Source: Chitinophaga pinensis (GTDB lineage: Bacteria > Bacteroidota > Bacteroidia > Chitinophagales > CAIOSU01). Taken from it: a DNA stretch of 64,000 nt. The translations under genes were made by a program, and so were the position numbers. A model generated the notes under the pieces. It had not been told where the DNA came from, ran no database searches, and saw only the letters and a list, made by a program, of their open reading frames with translations. The stretch is from contig CAMDKI010000007.1 of the NCBI GenBank assembly GCA_945901065.1, positions 1-64,000 on the forward strand, written 5' to 3'. Of the stretch, positions 16,085-25,889 are shown in pieces (the stretch's first letter is position 1; each line of letters starts with the position of its first letter).

Positions 16085-16993
16085 TTATTTATTCGTCAAT
16101 TCTTGGAAAACATTCTCTAACGACGATTGCTCCTTATTCAATGTCAACAGAGTCAATCCTTTATCAGCAGCAAATCGGAAAATTTCCTCCCTAGGGTCTT
16201 TGCCCGGCTGAGAGTATACCAACCATTGGTTGTCCTTTTCTTTCTTCACGGTTTTCACCCCACATATTGCCGAAAGCAATTTTAACTCAGGCGTTTCCTT
16301 AAATTCCACCCTCACAATGGTTTCTCCGGCAGTGCGCTGCTGCAAGTGCTCTGGCGTATCGTCGGCTACCAGTTTACCTTTGTTAATGATGATAACCCTA
16401 TCGCACATAGCTTGCACTTCCTGCATTATGTGGGTAGAGAGTATTACCGTCTTTTCTTTGCCCAGGTTCTTTATCAGGCTCCTTATTTCCACTAATTGGT
16501 TCGGGTCGAGGCCGCTGGTAGGTTCATCCAGTATCAGTACATCGGGGTTGTGCAGCATGGCTTGCGCTATGCCTACCCGTTGTTTGTAGCCCTTACTTAG
16601 TTGTCCTATTTTTTTGTGGCGTTCGCGGGTAAGGCCGGTCATGTCCACCATCTCGTCAATGCGCTTGCCAATGTTGCTTAGCTTGTGTACCCGGCCGATA
16701 AACTCCAAGTACTCGCGCACGTACATATCATAGTACAACGGGTTGCTTTCGGGCAGGTAGCCAATTTTACGGCGCACCTCCATGGGGCTGTTCATGGTAT
16801 CGAACCCACAAACGGTTGCTTTGCCACTGCTTTGTGGTACAAAACAGGTCACCATTTTCATGGTGGTGCTTTTGCCGGCGCCATTTGGCCCCAGAAAACC
16901 CAACACCTCGCCCGTGCGCACTTCGAACGAAATATCGTCCACCGCACGCTGGGCGCCATATAGCTTGGTAAGATGTTCTACTTTAACCGACAT
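16085..16993 (-). CDS. gldA: Gliding motility-associated ABC transporter ATPase GldA
   Basis: 302 residues. Walker A GPNGAGKST (about 33-41), signature LSKGYKQRVG (about 133-142), Walker B DVLILDEPTSGLDP and the H-loop STHIMQEV are all intact. The C-terminal 80 residues form the regulatory extension seen in ABC-2 ATPases. The order gldA-gldF-gldG matches gliding bacteria. It is the first gene of this minus-strand run, and 262 nt upstream is the next gene. I see no strong promoter match in that gap. Confidence 0.92.
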   Translation of the reverse strand: MSVKVEHLTKLYGAQRAVDDISFEVRTGEVLGFLGPNGAGKSTTMKMVTCFVPQSSGKATVCGFDTMNSPMEVRRKIGYLPESNPLYYDMYVREYLEFIGRVHKLSNIGKRIDEMVDMTGLTRERHKKIGQLSKGYKQRVGIAQAMLHNPDVLILDEPTSGLDPNQLVEIRSLIKNLGKEKTVILSTHIMQEVQAMCDRVIIINKGKLVADDTPEHLQQRTAGETIVRVEFKETPELKLLSAICGVKTVKKEKDNQWLVYSQPGKDPREEIFRFAADKGLTLLTLNKEQSSLENVFQELTNK

Positions 16994-17255
16994 GGGAGGC
17001 TGTTCCTACAAAAGAAGCACGAAGTTAATAAAAGGTTGCGAGGGTTAACGCTTGCAACTAAAGTTAAGGTATGGCGTTAACAGATTTTTACGTTTACTGA
17101 CGTTTTGGGTAGATAGAATCACTATCGTTTATTTGTTAGTTACTGTGAAGGATGTTGGCTTTATCCTACATTAAACCTGCTTTTGGAGCATAATGATGAA
17201 TAATGCCTGCATAAATGTACATTTCGCGGGCATTTGGAGGCGTCCTAACTTCTCG

Positions 17256-17882
17256 TTAATGCTTCAACCAGTAGTACACAATTTTAATATACTCGTTGTT
17301 GAGCGAAATGAGCCCGTATTCGTTATCCCACCATGTTTCTTCGCTGTAGGCGGTTGCATTGGCCCCGAAGATAAACACCTCAATGCCCGAACCTGCGAAT
17401 TTTTTGTCAAATACCCTCCGTATTCGCCGAGTGTGAAACTGGGTAGAAACGATGCCGATTTTCTTGATGCCATTTTGCTTGCAATAAGCCAATATAACTT
17501 CCGATTCCTCGAGCGTACTGGTGCCTTGTTCCAGCAGTTTTACTTTGTCATCGGGCACTCCGTTTTCCACTACAAACCTTCTGGTTATCTCACCTTCGCT
17601 GTAGGGTAGTCCAATGGCCATCAAGTCGTGCGGCACACTTTGCCCTGTGCAAACTACCGTGTCGGTGTATCCTTCCAAGTAAACACTGGCGCCTTTGGGT
17701 GCCCTGTCAAACGCACCGCCCGAAAGCACAAACACATGTGATACCTTTTGTAGCTCGTCGGATGAAATCAAAAAATGGCCAAACCCCCGCATAATAGGGT
17801 AGCGAAAAACAAAAAGGCAGATTAGCAAGACTAGCAAAACACCTGCAACGCGTATTTTTTTACCGGGCATATTTATAGGCAT
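17256..17882 (-). CDS. YdcF-like DUF218 membrane-anchored protein
   Basis: 208 residues with an N-terminal membrane helix (about 12-28) and a DUF218 domain (VSHVFVLSGGAFDRAPKGA, TSTLEESEVILAYCKQNG, KIGIVSTQFHTRRIRRVF). The function in the family is unresolved; roles in envelope polysaccharide metabolism have been proposed. Two starts are possible, 17882 and 17870. The first lies 4 nt after a perfect -7 box and the second 16 nt after it. The gap of 262 nt to gldA holds nothing that I recognise. Confidence 0.85.
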   Translation of the reverse strand: MPINMPGKKIRVAGVLLVLLICLFVFRYPIMRGFGHFLISSDELQKVSHVFVLSGGAFDRAPKGASVYLEGYTDTVVCTGQSVPHDLMAIGLPYSEGEITRRFVVENGVPDDKVKLLEQGTSTLEESEVILAYCKQNGIKKIGIVSTQFHTRRIRRVFDKKFAGSGIEVFIFGANATAYSEETWWDNEYGLISLNNEYIKIVYYWLKH

Positions 17883-17886
17883 AGGG

Positions 17887-17894
17887 CAAATATA
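17887..17894 (-). promoter_or_regulatory. -7 box TATATTTG, leaderless spacing
   Basis: On the minus strand TATATTTG is followed by CCCT and then ATG at 17882. The match to TAnnTTTG is perfect and the 4-nt gap predicts a transcript start at the start codon. Confidence 0.5.
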
Positions 17895-18007
17895 AGTTTA
17901 TAATACTCCGAAGGATTATCTGGTTCGAGCTTCAGTTCGTTAAGGTAAATATTGTTTGGCAAATGCAGCAAAAGCCACACAATATGCGATAGCAAATGTA
18001 AATCAAC

Positions 18008-18015
18008 TAAATTTG
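18008..18015 (+). promoter_or_regulatory. -7 box TAAATTTG, near-leaderless spacing
   Basis: Perfect TAnnTTTG match 6 nt before the ATG at 18022. It supports choosing that ATG over the earlier TTG at 17956 as the start of the YfhO-like gene. Confidence 0.45.
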
Positions 18016-18021
18016 TCTATC

Positions 18022-20064
18022 ATGCAAAAAAAGGAAAACGCCTTTGCGTATTGGGTGCTGGCACTCCTTGTTTTATTCCCAGTGGTGGCGTATTGGCAGG
18101 TAAGCTTTATGGTTTTTACCATGAAATGGGATGCCATGGACCAATTTTTCCAACACCAATCTTTTATCTGCGACTGTATTAGCACGGGCCATTTGCCTTT
18201 GTGGAACCCTTTTCAATATTTTGGTTCTCCTTTTTACGCCGACCCGCAAGGGGGTTATTGGTATCCGGTTTCGTGGCTATTGGGGGCCATAATGCCTTGC
18301 GATGCGCGTATTATCAATGTTTCTTTTATCCTGCATGTTATTATCGGTGGTTTAGGCATGTATGGCTTGCTCAGGGTACTTGGCATAAGCAGTTTTGTGG
18401 CTGTTTGCTTTGCATTGGCTTATGAGTGCAATGGTGTTTTTGTGGGCAATGCGCAACATATACCTTATGTGGTTTCGGCTGCTTGGGTGCCATTTGTCTT
18501 GGGTGCGTTTTTTAGGTTGATGCAAAAGCCTTCCTTTTACACTGCGTTGCTATTGGGTGGTTTTGCTGCCCTATTGCTCACGGGGGGCTATCCTGCATTT
18601 GTTATCATTCTTGGCTACTTTATAGTAGTAGCTGCGTTTCTAGGTATTGTAAATAAGTTAGTAAAGAAAGCATACCCAGAGGCAGCAAGTTTAATGGGCT
18701 ATAGTCTGTTTGCCTTGTTGGTATCGTTTATACTATCGGCAGGGTACGTATACTCCTTGGTTGAGGTATTCCCTGAAACGGCCAGGAGCAAGCCACTTAC
18801 CATTGCCCAAATACTGTTTGGGCCATACTCGCCTAAAAGTTTGGTATCCAGTGTTTTGCCTTATGCCGTAAGTGCCGATACTGGTCATTACAAGAGCAAT
18901 ATTGCTATGATAAACGGCTATATGGGCCTCATTACGGTGGTTTTTTTGCTGCCGGGTCTAGTATATGGAAAGGTCAGGTATAAGTTGTTCTTTGTTGCCA
19001 TGGCAATTATTGCGCTGTCGGCAGCTTTGGGCGAGGCATTACCCGTAAGAGCGTGGATGGCAACCTATTTACCTGCATTGGATAAATTTCGTTTCCCGAG
19101 CATTTTCAGGCTTTATTGGATAGTTGGGGCCATGGTTGTAGCGGCCAGCGGCTTGCAGTATTTTATGGTCTTTCTCAACTCAAATCAAAAAGCATCAATG
19201 CCCTTTAGGGTCATTGCCCTTTTGATAGCAGGTATTTCAATACTATTGGGCTTTGAGGTTTCGCAAGGTAATGGCCTTACTTTCCCGCCATTGTTCAACA
19301 TGCGTGAGTTTCCGGCTTATTACGAAGGGCTTAAGTTTAGCCACCTATTGTTTACGCAAGGGTTGTTGGTGATTGGGTTGTTGCTTTTGTTATACTGGTT
19401 ATTTAGGCAACGCAGCAGGCCAATACCCGCACTGTTGCTGCTTTGGGTAGTGGTTGAGCTGTTAGTAAGTACGCAGTTTAATGTGCCGGCAAGTATTATC
19501 TCTCACCGAAAAATGCATCGTTATTTGGCCGAAGAGTGCAAGTTGCCTGAGGGTTTCCCGCTGCCAACCGATAGGGAGTTGGGTACCGCCTTTGATGTTG
19601 AAGCGGCTTTGTGGCCTACCTATTACAATCACCATACGCTGTATAAGCAAGTAGGGCACTTGGGTTTCAATCCTTTTCAGCTAAAGCAAACCGCTTTGTT
19701 TAACGAAAGCGCTTGTTTAGAGGTGGCCTTGGCTAATCCGTTGGCGTTTTTTGAAGCGGGCAATGGGCAAGTAAGCTGGCAGCAATGGGGGCCAGGCAGT
19801 GCACTGCTCAGTGCCGAAAGCCAAACTGGCGGCAAGCTAGTGCTGAGCCAGGCTAACTTTTTGGGTTGGGAAGCTACCGTTGACGGAAACAAAGCGCCTA
19901 TTGTCCCTTTTTGTGAAACGTTAGTTGCTGTAAATTTACCACTAGGTAAACATCAGGTAAGTTTCGTGTTCAATAAACCAGCTTTACGCTATTTATCGTG
20001 GTTTGGGTTTGGTGCTTTTGGGTTGTGGGCAATTATGGCCTTGGTGGGCTGGCGGCAGCGCTAA
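18022..20064 (+). CDS. YfhO-family polytopic membrane protein
   Basis: 680 residues from ATG 18022. About twelve hydrophobic segments fill the first 500 residues, with the loop phrase WDAMDQFFQHQSFICDCIST and GHLPLWNPFQYFGSPFYADP after the first helix. This is the pattern of YfhO/GT-C-like proteins, whose first large extracytoplasmic loop bears acidic residues. The C-terminal 150 residues form a soluble beta-rich domain (WEATVDGNKAPIVPFCETLVAV), also usual for the family. Members are thought to transfer sugars from lipid carriers onto envelope polymers such as lipoteichoic acid; the substrate here is unknown. Its 3' end overlaps the convergent recO gene by 32 nt. Confidence 0.8.
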   Translation: MQKKENAFAYWVLALLVLFPVVAYWQVSFMVFTMKWDAMDQFFQHQSFICDCISTGHLPLWNPFQYFGSPFYADPQGGYWYPVSWLLGAIMPCDARIINVSFILHVIIGGLGMYGLLRVLGISSFVAVCFALAYECNGVFVGNAQHIPYVVSAAWVPFVLGAFFRLMQKPSFYTALLLGGFAALLLTGGYPAFVIILGYFIVVAAFLGIVNKLVKKAYPEAASLMGYSLFALLVSFILSAGYVYSLVEVFPETARSKPLTIAQILFGPYSPKSLVSSVLPYAVSADTGHYKSNIAMINGYMGLITVVFLLPGLVYGKVRYKLFFVAMAIIALSAALGEALPVRAWMATYLPALDKFRFPSIFRLYWIVGAMVVAASGLQYFMVFLNSNQKASMPFRVIALLIAGISILLGFEVSQGNGLTFPPLFNMREFPAYYEGLKFSHLLFTQGLLVIGLLLLLYWLFRQRSRPIPALLLLWVVVELLVSTQFNVPASIISHRKMHRYLAEECKLPEGFPLPTDRELGTAFDVEAALWPTYYNHHTLYKQVGHLGFNPFQLKQTALFNESACLEVALANPLAFFEAGNGQVSWQQWGPGSALLSAESQTGGKLVLSQANFLGWEATVDGNKAPIVPFCETLVAVNLPLGKHQVSFVFNKPALRYLSWFGFGAFGLWAIMALVGWRQR

Positions 20065-20761
20065 GCACTTCCCTAAGTATCTCCCAAGATCTTATTTCCC
20101 CAAAATTATCGATGTGAAGGGTGTAAAAGTACAGTAGCTTTTCGAGCAACGACCGCCTTTCGGTAATGTCCAAAGGGCTATTGAGATATTCATTGAAAAA
20201 AAATGCGGTTTGCCTAGCGGTCAAGTAATTACTGTGGTTAGGCGCTAGTGCATAACTAAGGCCTTCTTTCAAATCAAAATAAGGGGTGCTGTGCTCAAAT
20301 TTCCCGCCCGGATGGAAACCAAGTTGCATGGCCAGCATACCAAGAAATCGTAAATGGAAAGTGCCTAAATCAACATCGGTAGTGTCAAGCCCTATGAAGG
20401 AGCCTTCAATAAAGTCGTACAGTTCAGGGTTGGGGTCTTCTTCGCTCAATACTTTATTCAAAACCTCAATTATAAAGAGGGCCAATGAGCTCTTGATAAT
20501 ATGAAACGGTAATTGCTGATACACAACTCCAAAGTTGAACTCCTTCAATCGCTGTAGGCCCTTGTGCTCCCGTTTGAAATAGGAAACCAGCTCAAGTATG
20601 TTGCCTGGCCTGAATAATGCAGCTTTGTTGCCCTTGGTGCTGCGCACACCGTTTACCATATACGACTGCAGCCCTAGCTCTCGCGTGAAAATACGGCTTA
20701 CGATACTCGTTTCGGAGTACTTAAGCGTGTGCAATACCAAACCATGGGTTTTTACCAGCAT
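20033..20761 (-). CDS. recO: DNA repair protein RecO
   Basis: 242 residues, full length for RecO. It has an N-terminal OB-fold region (VKTHGLVLHTLKYSETSIVSRIFTRELG is interrupted here for length: see residues 3-30), VNGVRSTKGNKAALFRPG, and a helical C-terminal domain. RecO mediates loading of RecA on SSB-coated gaps with RecR in the RecFOR pathway. The zinc-finger cysteines found in many RecO proteins are absent, as is usual in Bacteroidota. It overlaps the YfhO-like gene tail to tail, and starts 25 nt after the porZ stop on the same strand, so it may be read from the porZ promoter only if transcription runs through in the opposite order; it lies downstream of porZ. Confidence 0.9.
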   Translation of the reverse strand: MLVKTHGLVLHTLKYSETSIVSRIFTRELGLQSYMVNGVRSTKGNKAALFRPGNILELVSYFKREHKGLQRLKEFNFGVVYQQLPFHIIKSSLALFIIEVLNKVLSEEDPNPELYDFIEGSFIGLDTTDVDLGTFHLRFLGMLAMQLGFHPGGKFEHSTPYFDLKEGLSYALAPNHSNYLTARQTAFFFNEYLNSPLDITERRSLLEKLLYFYTLHIDNFGEIRSWEILREVLSAAASPPRP

Positions 20762-20785
20762 TCAAGCCTAAAGATACTGGTTTTG

Positions 20786-23092
20786 TTACTTGATAAATAG
20801 CAACTTGGTGGGTTGCGATGCGGTACCCTCCTCGTTGATGGAGAACACCAAGTAAACACCGGTTTTAGGCTTACGGCCCGTGTAGTCTCTTCCGTCCCAT
20901 ACGGCTTGACCGCCAAAGGCAGTTGTTTGGTATACCAACTCGCCTGTTATATCAGTTATCCTTACTTCGGCATTGGCGGGCAATCCTTTTATGGCAATGG
21001 TGCCATTGTAGGTTTCACGCACGGGGTTTGGATAAACTTCAATCGGATCAAGATAGGCATCGGTTGCTTCGGTTGCTTCGGTGCGCAACGACATTAGGCC
21101 CCTGCCAGTGCTGATATACATAATGCCATGCTCGCCATCGTATCCCAGCTTTATCACGTTGTTTGATAGCAGTGGGCTGTTTTCTTCGTTATAGTAGGCA
21201 AGCTCTTCAGTTCCGTCGGGCGAAAATACCCACAGGCCGCTGTTGGTGGCTACCCATTTTCTATCGGCACCATCTACCAAAATGTCGTTTATCCGTTCGT
21301 TTTCAAGCAAATAGCCATTAAACCCATCTCGGCTTACTATTATCCTTTGTGCATCGCAACCTTGTGTAAGTACCGAACCTGCGCAATAAAACACGGCAAT
21401 ACCCTCAGTGGTACCAACCCATATTTGCCCAGATTTATCATTGGCTAGGGCTATTACATCGTTGTTGGGCAAGGCGCCGTTGCCTACTTGGCTAGTTAAT
21501 ATTTTCGTTTGGTCGTCTGAGGTATTAGCCACATCAGCTCCGTGGTCATAAACCAGAATGCCTTGGGCGCTGCTTTGGGGCAAGGCTACCCATTTGCGGC
21601 CAAAATCGTCAATCACAATATCCGAAACAGAGCCCAAGGAAATTTGCGGCGTTCTCAACTTGGTCATTACACCATCGGGCGATAATACATGCAGCGGCGA
21701 AACCGCCCCATGGTTTGCAATCCATAAATTGCCGGCCTCATCTAGTTTCAAGGCGCTTATGCGGGTGCGCTGTTCATCGCCAACGGCTCCTTCGAGGGTA
21801 CTATTGGTTTGGTTGTATTTTGCAAGCGTTGTTCCGTCCCAAACCAACAGGCCATCCCAAAACGAACCAAAATACACGTTACTGGTGCTTGGGTCCGTTT
21901 CAACGGTAAATATATTGAGTACCCCCGCCAACTGTGGAATATAAAACTGATTATACTGTCCCCAAAAATTGTTATCTAACGAAAGGAAACCGCCATTGTT
22001 GTAGTTATAGTCCCAGTTGGCATCGGCGCCACCAGGTGCCGCCCAAAGTACACCGCCTTTGTAGCTCATGCCGGTTATAGAGAAAGAGTTGGGGCCATTG
22101 GGTACAATAGGCTTTATATCTGCCGCTGAAACATACTTTACTAAGCCCTGAAATTCATCAGATACCCAAAGTGTTCCATCCGCATCCCACACTACATCGG
22201 ACGGGATATTGAAATTGGGGGCGGTTATGTTTTGCCAAACACCCGATTCGTTTTTATAACTAAGCCTGCCCTGAAGGTTTGGGTTGGTTTGCAAAACCAT
22301 AAGGTGGTTGCCAGTGCTTTTTATAGCGGTTATGGTAAAGTTGGTATCCACAAAATATTCGTTCCAAACGCCGTTCAATCCTTTATAAACCTTGTTGCCA
22401 AACAAGGCAAAAATGGAGTCGTTCAGCATCTCAATATTTTTGCCATTTGCGGTAGGCATTCCGCTGGGGGTACCGATGTTCTGCCAGTTTTGATAGTTGG
22501 CTAGGTTTACACCCGAAAGGGTGGCTACTTTTAAGCCTTCCGAAGAAATAGCATAAATGCTATCGGTAGTAAGGGCTAAATCTATTACCGATACTTGGCC
22601 ACCATTATCGCCAACAATATAGGTATCGCTAAATTCTTCCTTCTCTATATTGAATACTACAATGCCAAAGGTTGTGGCAAAGTATGCCGTGTTGCCAGCT
22701 ATTACTATTTGGTTTATTTCTTTGATACCGCTAATGCTCTTTCTTAAAATATCGGATACGTTGATAATGATGTTGCCTTCTAAAATCAAATCGATATTGG
22801 TATTGCGATAAGCTACAATCAGGGCTTTGTTATTTGCTGCGTATGCTAAGTGGTCAACTTGCACGTCGCTCAGGCCCCAAACCTTGTCGTACAGGTTCAC
22901 TTCGCCTGAATTTTTGTCCACCGAAAAATAGTATACATCGGTAAGGGTAAAAATTTCATCTCCAGTATCAACCAGCTGCCTAGCATTGCGCTGAGGTAAA
23001 TGTGTGTACCATTGGCCAATGGCAAGCTTTTGCGACCATGCTTGGCTTGTACCCAATGTTACAATAAGCAGAAAAAGAATGCTATACCTCAT
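20786..23092 (-). CDS. porZ: Type IX secretion system component PorZ
   Basis: 768 residues from ATG 23092; the ORF from 23215 adds 41 residues before a clear signal peptide MRYSILFLLIVTLGTSQAWS and is unlikely. Two beta-propeller domains follow, beginning QKLAIGQWYTHLPQRNARQL, the N-terminal phrase of PorZ proteins, with many W-V-G/A-T blade repeats (GQIWVGTTEGIAVF, RKWVATNSGLWVF). A C-terminal sorting-type domain (IEVYPNPVRETYNG... GVYLVFSI) directs T9SS proteins. In Porphyromonas gingivalis PorZ is part of the cell-surface attachment complex that delivers anionic LPS to the sortase PorU. Its presence says that this organism has a T9SS. recO follows 25 nt downstream. Confidence 0.9.
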   Translation of the reverse strand: MRYSILFLLIVTLGTSQAWSQKLAIGQWYTHLPQRNARQLVDTGDEIFTLTDVYYFSVDKNSGEVNLYDKVWGLSDVQVDHLAYAANNKALIVAYRNTNIDLILEGNIIINVSDILRKSISGIKEINQIVIAGNTAYFATTFGIVVFNIEKEEFSDTYIVGDNGGQVSVIDLALTTDSIYAISSEGLKVATLSGVNLANYQNWQNIGTPSGMPTANGKNIEMLNDSIFALFGNKVYKGLNGVWNEYFVDTNFTITAIKSTGNHLMVLQTNPNLQGRLSYKNESGVWQNITAPNFNIPSDVVWDADGTLWVSDEFQGLVKYVSAADIKPIVPNGPNSFSITGMSYKGGVLWAAPGGADANWDYNYNNGGFLSLDNNFWGQYNQFYIPQLAGVLNIFTVETDPSTSNVYFGSFWDGLLVWDGTTLAKYNQTNSTLEGAVGDEQRTRISALKLDEAGNLWIANHGAVSPLHVLSPDGVMTKLRTPQISLGSVSDIVIDDFGRKWVALPQSSAQGILVYDHGADVANTSDDQTKILTSQVGNGALPNNDVIALANDKSGQIWVGTTEGIAVFYCAGSVLTQGCDAQRIIVSRDGFNGYLLENERINDILVDGADRKWVATNSGLWVFSPDGTEELAYYNEENSPLLSNNVIKLGYDGEHGIMYISTGRGLMSLRTEATEATDAYLDPIEVYPNPVRETYNGTIAIKGLPANAEVRITDITGELVYQTTAFGGQAVWDGRDYTGRKPKTGVYLVFSINEEGTASQPTKLLFIK

Positions 23093-23178
23093 CTTGGAGT
23101 TCAAAAATTTTGTGGTCGCGCTATAAACGCTCGTATGCTGGGGCTTATTATTAAACGCCAAAATAGAGCCGTTATTTG

Positions 23179-23186
23179 CAAAGATA
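23179..23186 (-). promoter_or_regulatory. -7 box TATCTTTG for porZ
   Basis: Perfect TAnnTTTG on the minus strand, 86 nt upstream of the porZ ATG, in the 154-nt divergent gap shared with the RND exporter gene. The plus strand has TAACTTTA at about 23220-23227, upstream of the exporter start. Confidence 0.45.
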
Positions 23187-23246
23187 ACAATGCGTTTGCT
23201 GTATTTCTTACACAAAGTACTAACTTTAACGCTCTTCTATGATGCC

Positions 23247-25607
23247 ATGTGGTACCCTATAGCTAAATATATTCTCCGTTACCGTATAGTTTTGGCAATA
23301 CTGCTGGTATTGTCAACGGTAGTTATGGGGGTGCTTGGCACAAAGATACAGACCGACTATGAGATAAGCCGGGTAATACCCGAAGACCACCAGAGCTTGA
23401 AGGATTTGCGTAGTTTTTTGGCCGAATTTGGCCAACAAGGCAACCTCATGGTGTTGGCTGTTGAGCACAAGCCATTGTTCGACTTAAAGTTTTATAACCA
23501 ATGGAAAACATTAGGCGATAGCATCCAATTATTGCCCGGGGTAGGGCAGTTGTTAAGCGTGGCGCATGGCATTACGCTGGGTAAAGATACAGCGGCCAGA
23601 AAATTTGTGGTACAGAAGTTTCCTGCCCAGGCACCTACAACCGATGCGGAAGTAGCCGCTATTGAGGAAGAATGGAAACGCATGCCTTTCTACCATGGTT
23701 TGGTATATAACGAAGGTTCGGATGTGACGGTAATGGTAATACCACTGCAAGAGAAAAAACTGGAACTGAAGGCCAAACTGGCATTGGAAAAGCGAATTGA
23801 GGCCATGGCCGATGGTTTTGAGGCTCGCACCAAAACGACCGTACACCGTAGTGGGTTGCCAGTAATACGCACGTTTAGGCTAGAACTCATCCAGCGCGAG
23901 CTGGTTCAAGTGCTGATTGTTGCAGTAATTGTGCTGATTGCGGTACTTCTGTTTCTCTTTAGGTCGGTTACGGTGGTGTTTTTCTCCATGGTGGTGGTAG
24001 GTATCGGTGTAGTTTGGACAATGGGTTTCTTGGTAATATTCGGTTATAAAATCAACATCCTTACGGCCCTTATTCCCAACCTAATCATCATCACGGGCAT
24101 ACCCAACTGTATCTACCTCATCAACAAGTATCACAGCGAGTTTGCCAAGCATGGCAATAAGGTGCGTGCTTTAGCCAACATGATTCAACGCATCGGGTAT
24201 ACAACTTTCTTCGTAAACCTAACTACGGCTATTGGGTTTTGGGTGTTCTGTTTTACCGGTAGCAAAATGCTGGAAGAGTTTGGTTTGATAGCAGGCATTA
24301 TGACAGCATTGCTATTTTTTATTTCAATCATCGCCATCCCTGTAATTTTTAGTTTTCTATCTGTGCCAAAAGATCGGCACATCAAGCATTTGGATAGAAA
24401 AGCACTGCAGGGCACGCTCAACCAGCTAGATAATGCAACACAAAAATACCCTAAGGTCATCTTTGCCGTTTCTATTGTAATTATTTTATTGTCGTCATTT
24501 GGAGTGACATTATTAGAAACGCGAGGATACATTTTAGATGATGTGCCTAAGTCATCGGCAGCTTACCGCGATTTAAAATTTTTAGAAGAGCACTATACTG
24601 GCGTAATGCCTTTGGAGATATTGATAGATACGAAGGAAAAGGGTGGCGTAATGAAGCCCGCTAACCTTAGGAAGATTGAAGAGGCACAAGATTTAATGGG
24701 GCAAAGCGAGTTTTTTGGTAAGCCAATGTCGGTAGTTAACGGGTTAAAGTTTATTACTCAAGCTTATTATAACGGCAACCCTGATCGTTATCGCCTGCCA
24801 AAAACAAGCGGCCTAGCGCCTGAAGGCACCTTCATTCTTACTTACCTTCAGAATACAGGGAAGGACACAACTGGCAATGGACAGGGTGACATCATTAATA
24901 ACTTTATGGATAGTACCCGAAGTATTGCACGCATAAGCGTACAGATACCGGATATTGGTTCCAATCGTTTACCGGAGCTATATGCTGCCATAGATAGCAT
25001 CTTCTTGCCTATTTTCCCAGAAGAGGATTATACAGTAAGCTATACGGGCACCAGCATAGTGGTTATGGAAGGCAACGCCTATCTTACTCAAGGTTTGGTA
25101 AGCAGTGTTATTGGCGCTTTGGCGCTTATTGCAGCTATTATGGCTTTTATGTTCCGCACGCCCCTGATGTTGATTATTGCATTGGTGCCCAACCTTATTC
25201 CTTTGCTCTTTACTGCTGGGCTAATGGGTTACTGGAACATTCCACTCAAACCCTCTACCGTGCTAGTATTTAGCGTAGCTTTTGGTATTTCGGTAGATAA
25301 CACTATACATTTCCTTGCAAAGTACCGTCTTGATTTGGAACGGCACTTATGGAACATACCACACACAGTATCCTATACCCTTCGAGAAAGTGGAGTAAGT
25401 ATTATTTACACTTCGCTTATTCTATTCTTTGGCTTCAGTACGTTTATTGCCTCCAATTTTGATGGCACCAAGTATATGGGGTTGCTTATCTCCATTACGT
25501 TAATAGCCTCCTTGTTTGCCAACCTGCTGCTGTTACCCGCACTGTTGCTCACATTTGATAGGGTGCCAAAGAGAAAGCGGCATTTGATAGACAAGGTGGG
25601 AAAGTAG
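23247..25607 (+). CDS. RND/MMPL superfamily exporter
   Basis: 787 residues if started at ATG 23247 (MWYPIAKYILRYRIVLAILL); the ORF is open from 23190, but that start lies inside the divergent promoter region. There are two repeats of the RND fold: a helix near residue 20 followed by a large extracytoplasmic domain, then a block of five helices, and the same again from about residue 405. The phrases NLIIITGIPNCIYLINKYHSE and VFSVAFGISVDNTIHFLAKYR are the conserved helix-4 regions, with the acidic residue of the second (SVDN) likely used for proton coupling. The protein resembles predicted hydrophobe or lipid exporters (MMPL/HpnN-like) more than drug pumps. No membrane fusion protein or TolC partner is nearby. 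Confidence 0.88.
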   Translation: MWYPIAKYILRYRIVLAILLVLSTVVMGVLGTKIQTDYEISRVIPEDHQSLKDLRSFLAEFGQQGNLMVLAVEHKPLFDLKFYNQWKTLGDSIQLLPGVGQLLSVAHGITLGKDTAARKFVVQKFPAQAPTTDAEVAAIEEEWKRMPFYHGLVYNEGSDVTVMVIPLQEKKLELKAKLALEKRIEAMADGFEARTKTTVHRSGLPVIRTFRLELIQRELVQVLIVAVIVLIAVLLFLFRSVTVVFFSMVVVGIGVVWTMGFLVIFGYKINILTALIPNLIIITGIPNCIYLINKYHSEFAKHGNKVRALANMIQRIGYTTFFVNLTTAIGFWVFCFTGSKMLEEFGLIAGIMTALLFFISIIAIPVIFSFLSVPKDRHIKHLDRKALQGTLNQLDNATQKYPKVIFAVSIVIILLSSFGVTLLETRGYILDDVPKSSAAYRDLKFLEEHYTGVMPLEILIDTKEKGGVMKPANLRKIEEAQDLMGQSEFFGKPMSVVNGLKFITQAYYNGNPDRYRLPKTSGLAPEGTFILTYLQNTGKDTTGNGQGDIINNFMDSTRSIARISVQIPDIGSNRLPELYAAIDSIFLPIFPEEDYTVSYTGTSIVVMEGNAYLTQGLVSSVIGALALIAAIMAFMFRTPLMLIIALVPNLIPLLFTAGLMGYWNIPLKPSTVLVFSVAFGISVDNTIHFLAKYRLDLERHLWNIPHTVSYTLRESGVSIIYTSLILFFGFSTFIASNFDGTKYMGLLISITLIASLFANLLLLPALLLTFDRVPKRKRHLIDKVGK

Positions 25608-25755
25608 ATTGATGGAAATTGATGATTGTCCTGTAAATTTTTTCTTTTGTTTTCGAATTTGTATAAAAATTGATTGATGCAGGCATTAAAGCGTTAGAAG
25701 TAAAAAACTGGAGAAACCTTTAATTACACCCCTTTCATATCTCCTTGAGCAGCGT

Positions 25756-25763
25756 TATCTTTA
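25756..25763 (+). promoter_or_regulatory. -7-like box TATCTTTA upstream of ileS leader
   Basis: TATCTTTA is 6 nt before ATG 25770 of a 14-codon leader frame. It differs from TAnnTTTG only in the last base. TTTC lies 19 nt upstream (25733-25736) as a weak -33. The rest of 25608-25755 shows nothing else that I recognise. Confidence 0.35.
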
Positions 25764-25769
25764 CACCGC

Positions 25770-25839
25770 ATGAAACCCCAAGTATCCATATTCTCCTTGA
25801 TACGAATTAGCTGAGAGGCGTTTATCTAAAAAACGTCTC
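25770..25839 (+). promoter_or_regulatory. Possible leader peptide plus hairpin before ileS
   Basis: ATG 25770 opens a 14-residue frame (MKPQVSIFSLIRIS) with three isoleucine codons (ATA, ATA, ATT), ending with TGA 25812-25814. Directly after it, GAGGCGTTT (25815-25823) can pair with AAACGTCTC (25831-25839) with one G-U pair and a 7-nt loop. A short frame rich in the cognate amino acid followed by a stem in the leader of a synthetase gene suggests attenuation, but no T-rich terminator follows, so a translational or anti-termination scheme would be needed. This is a hypothesis. Confidence 0.3.
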
Positions 25840-25889
25840 GCCCATTTCCCGTGTGTTTCATATTTTCGCAATTCATTCCATCCATTCCA

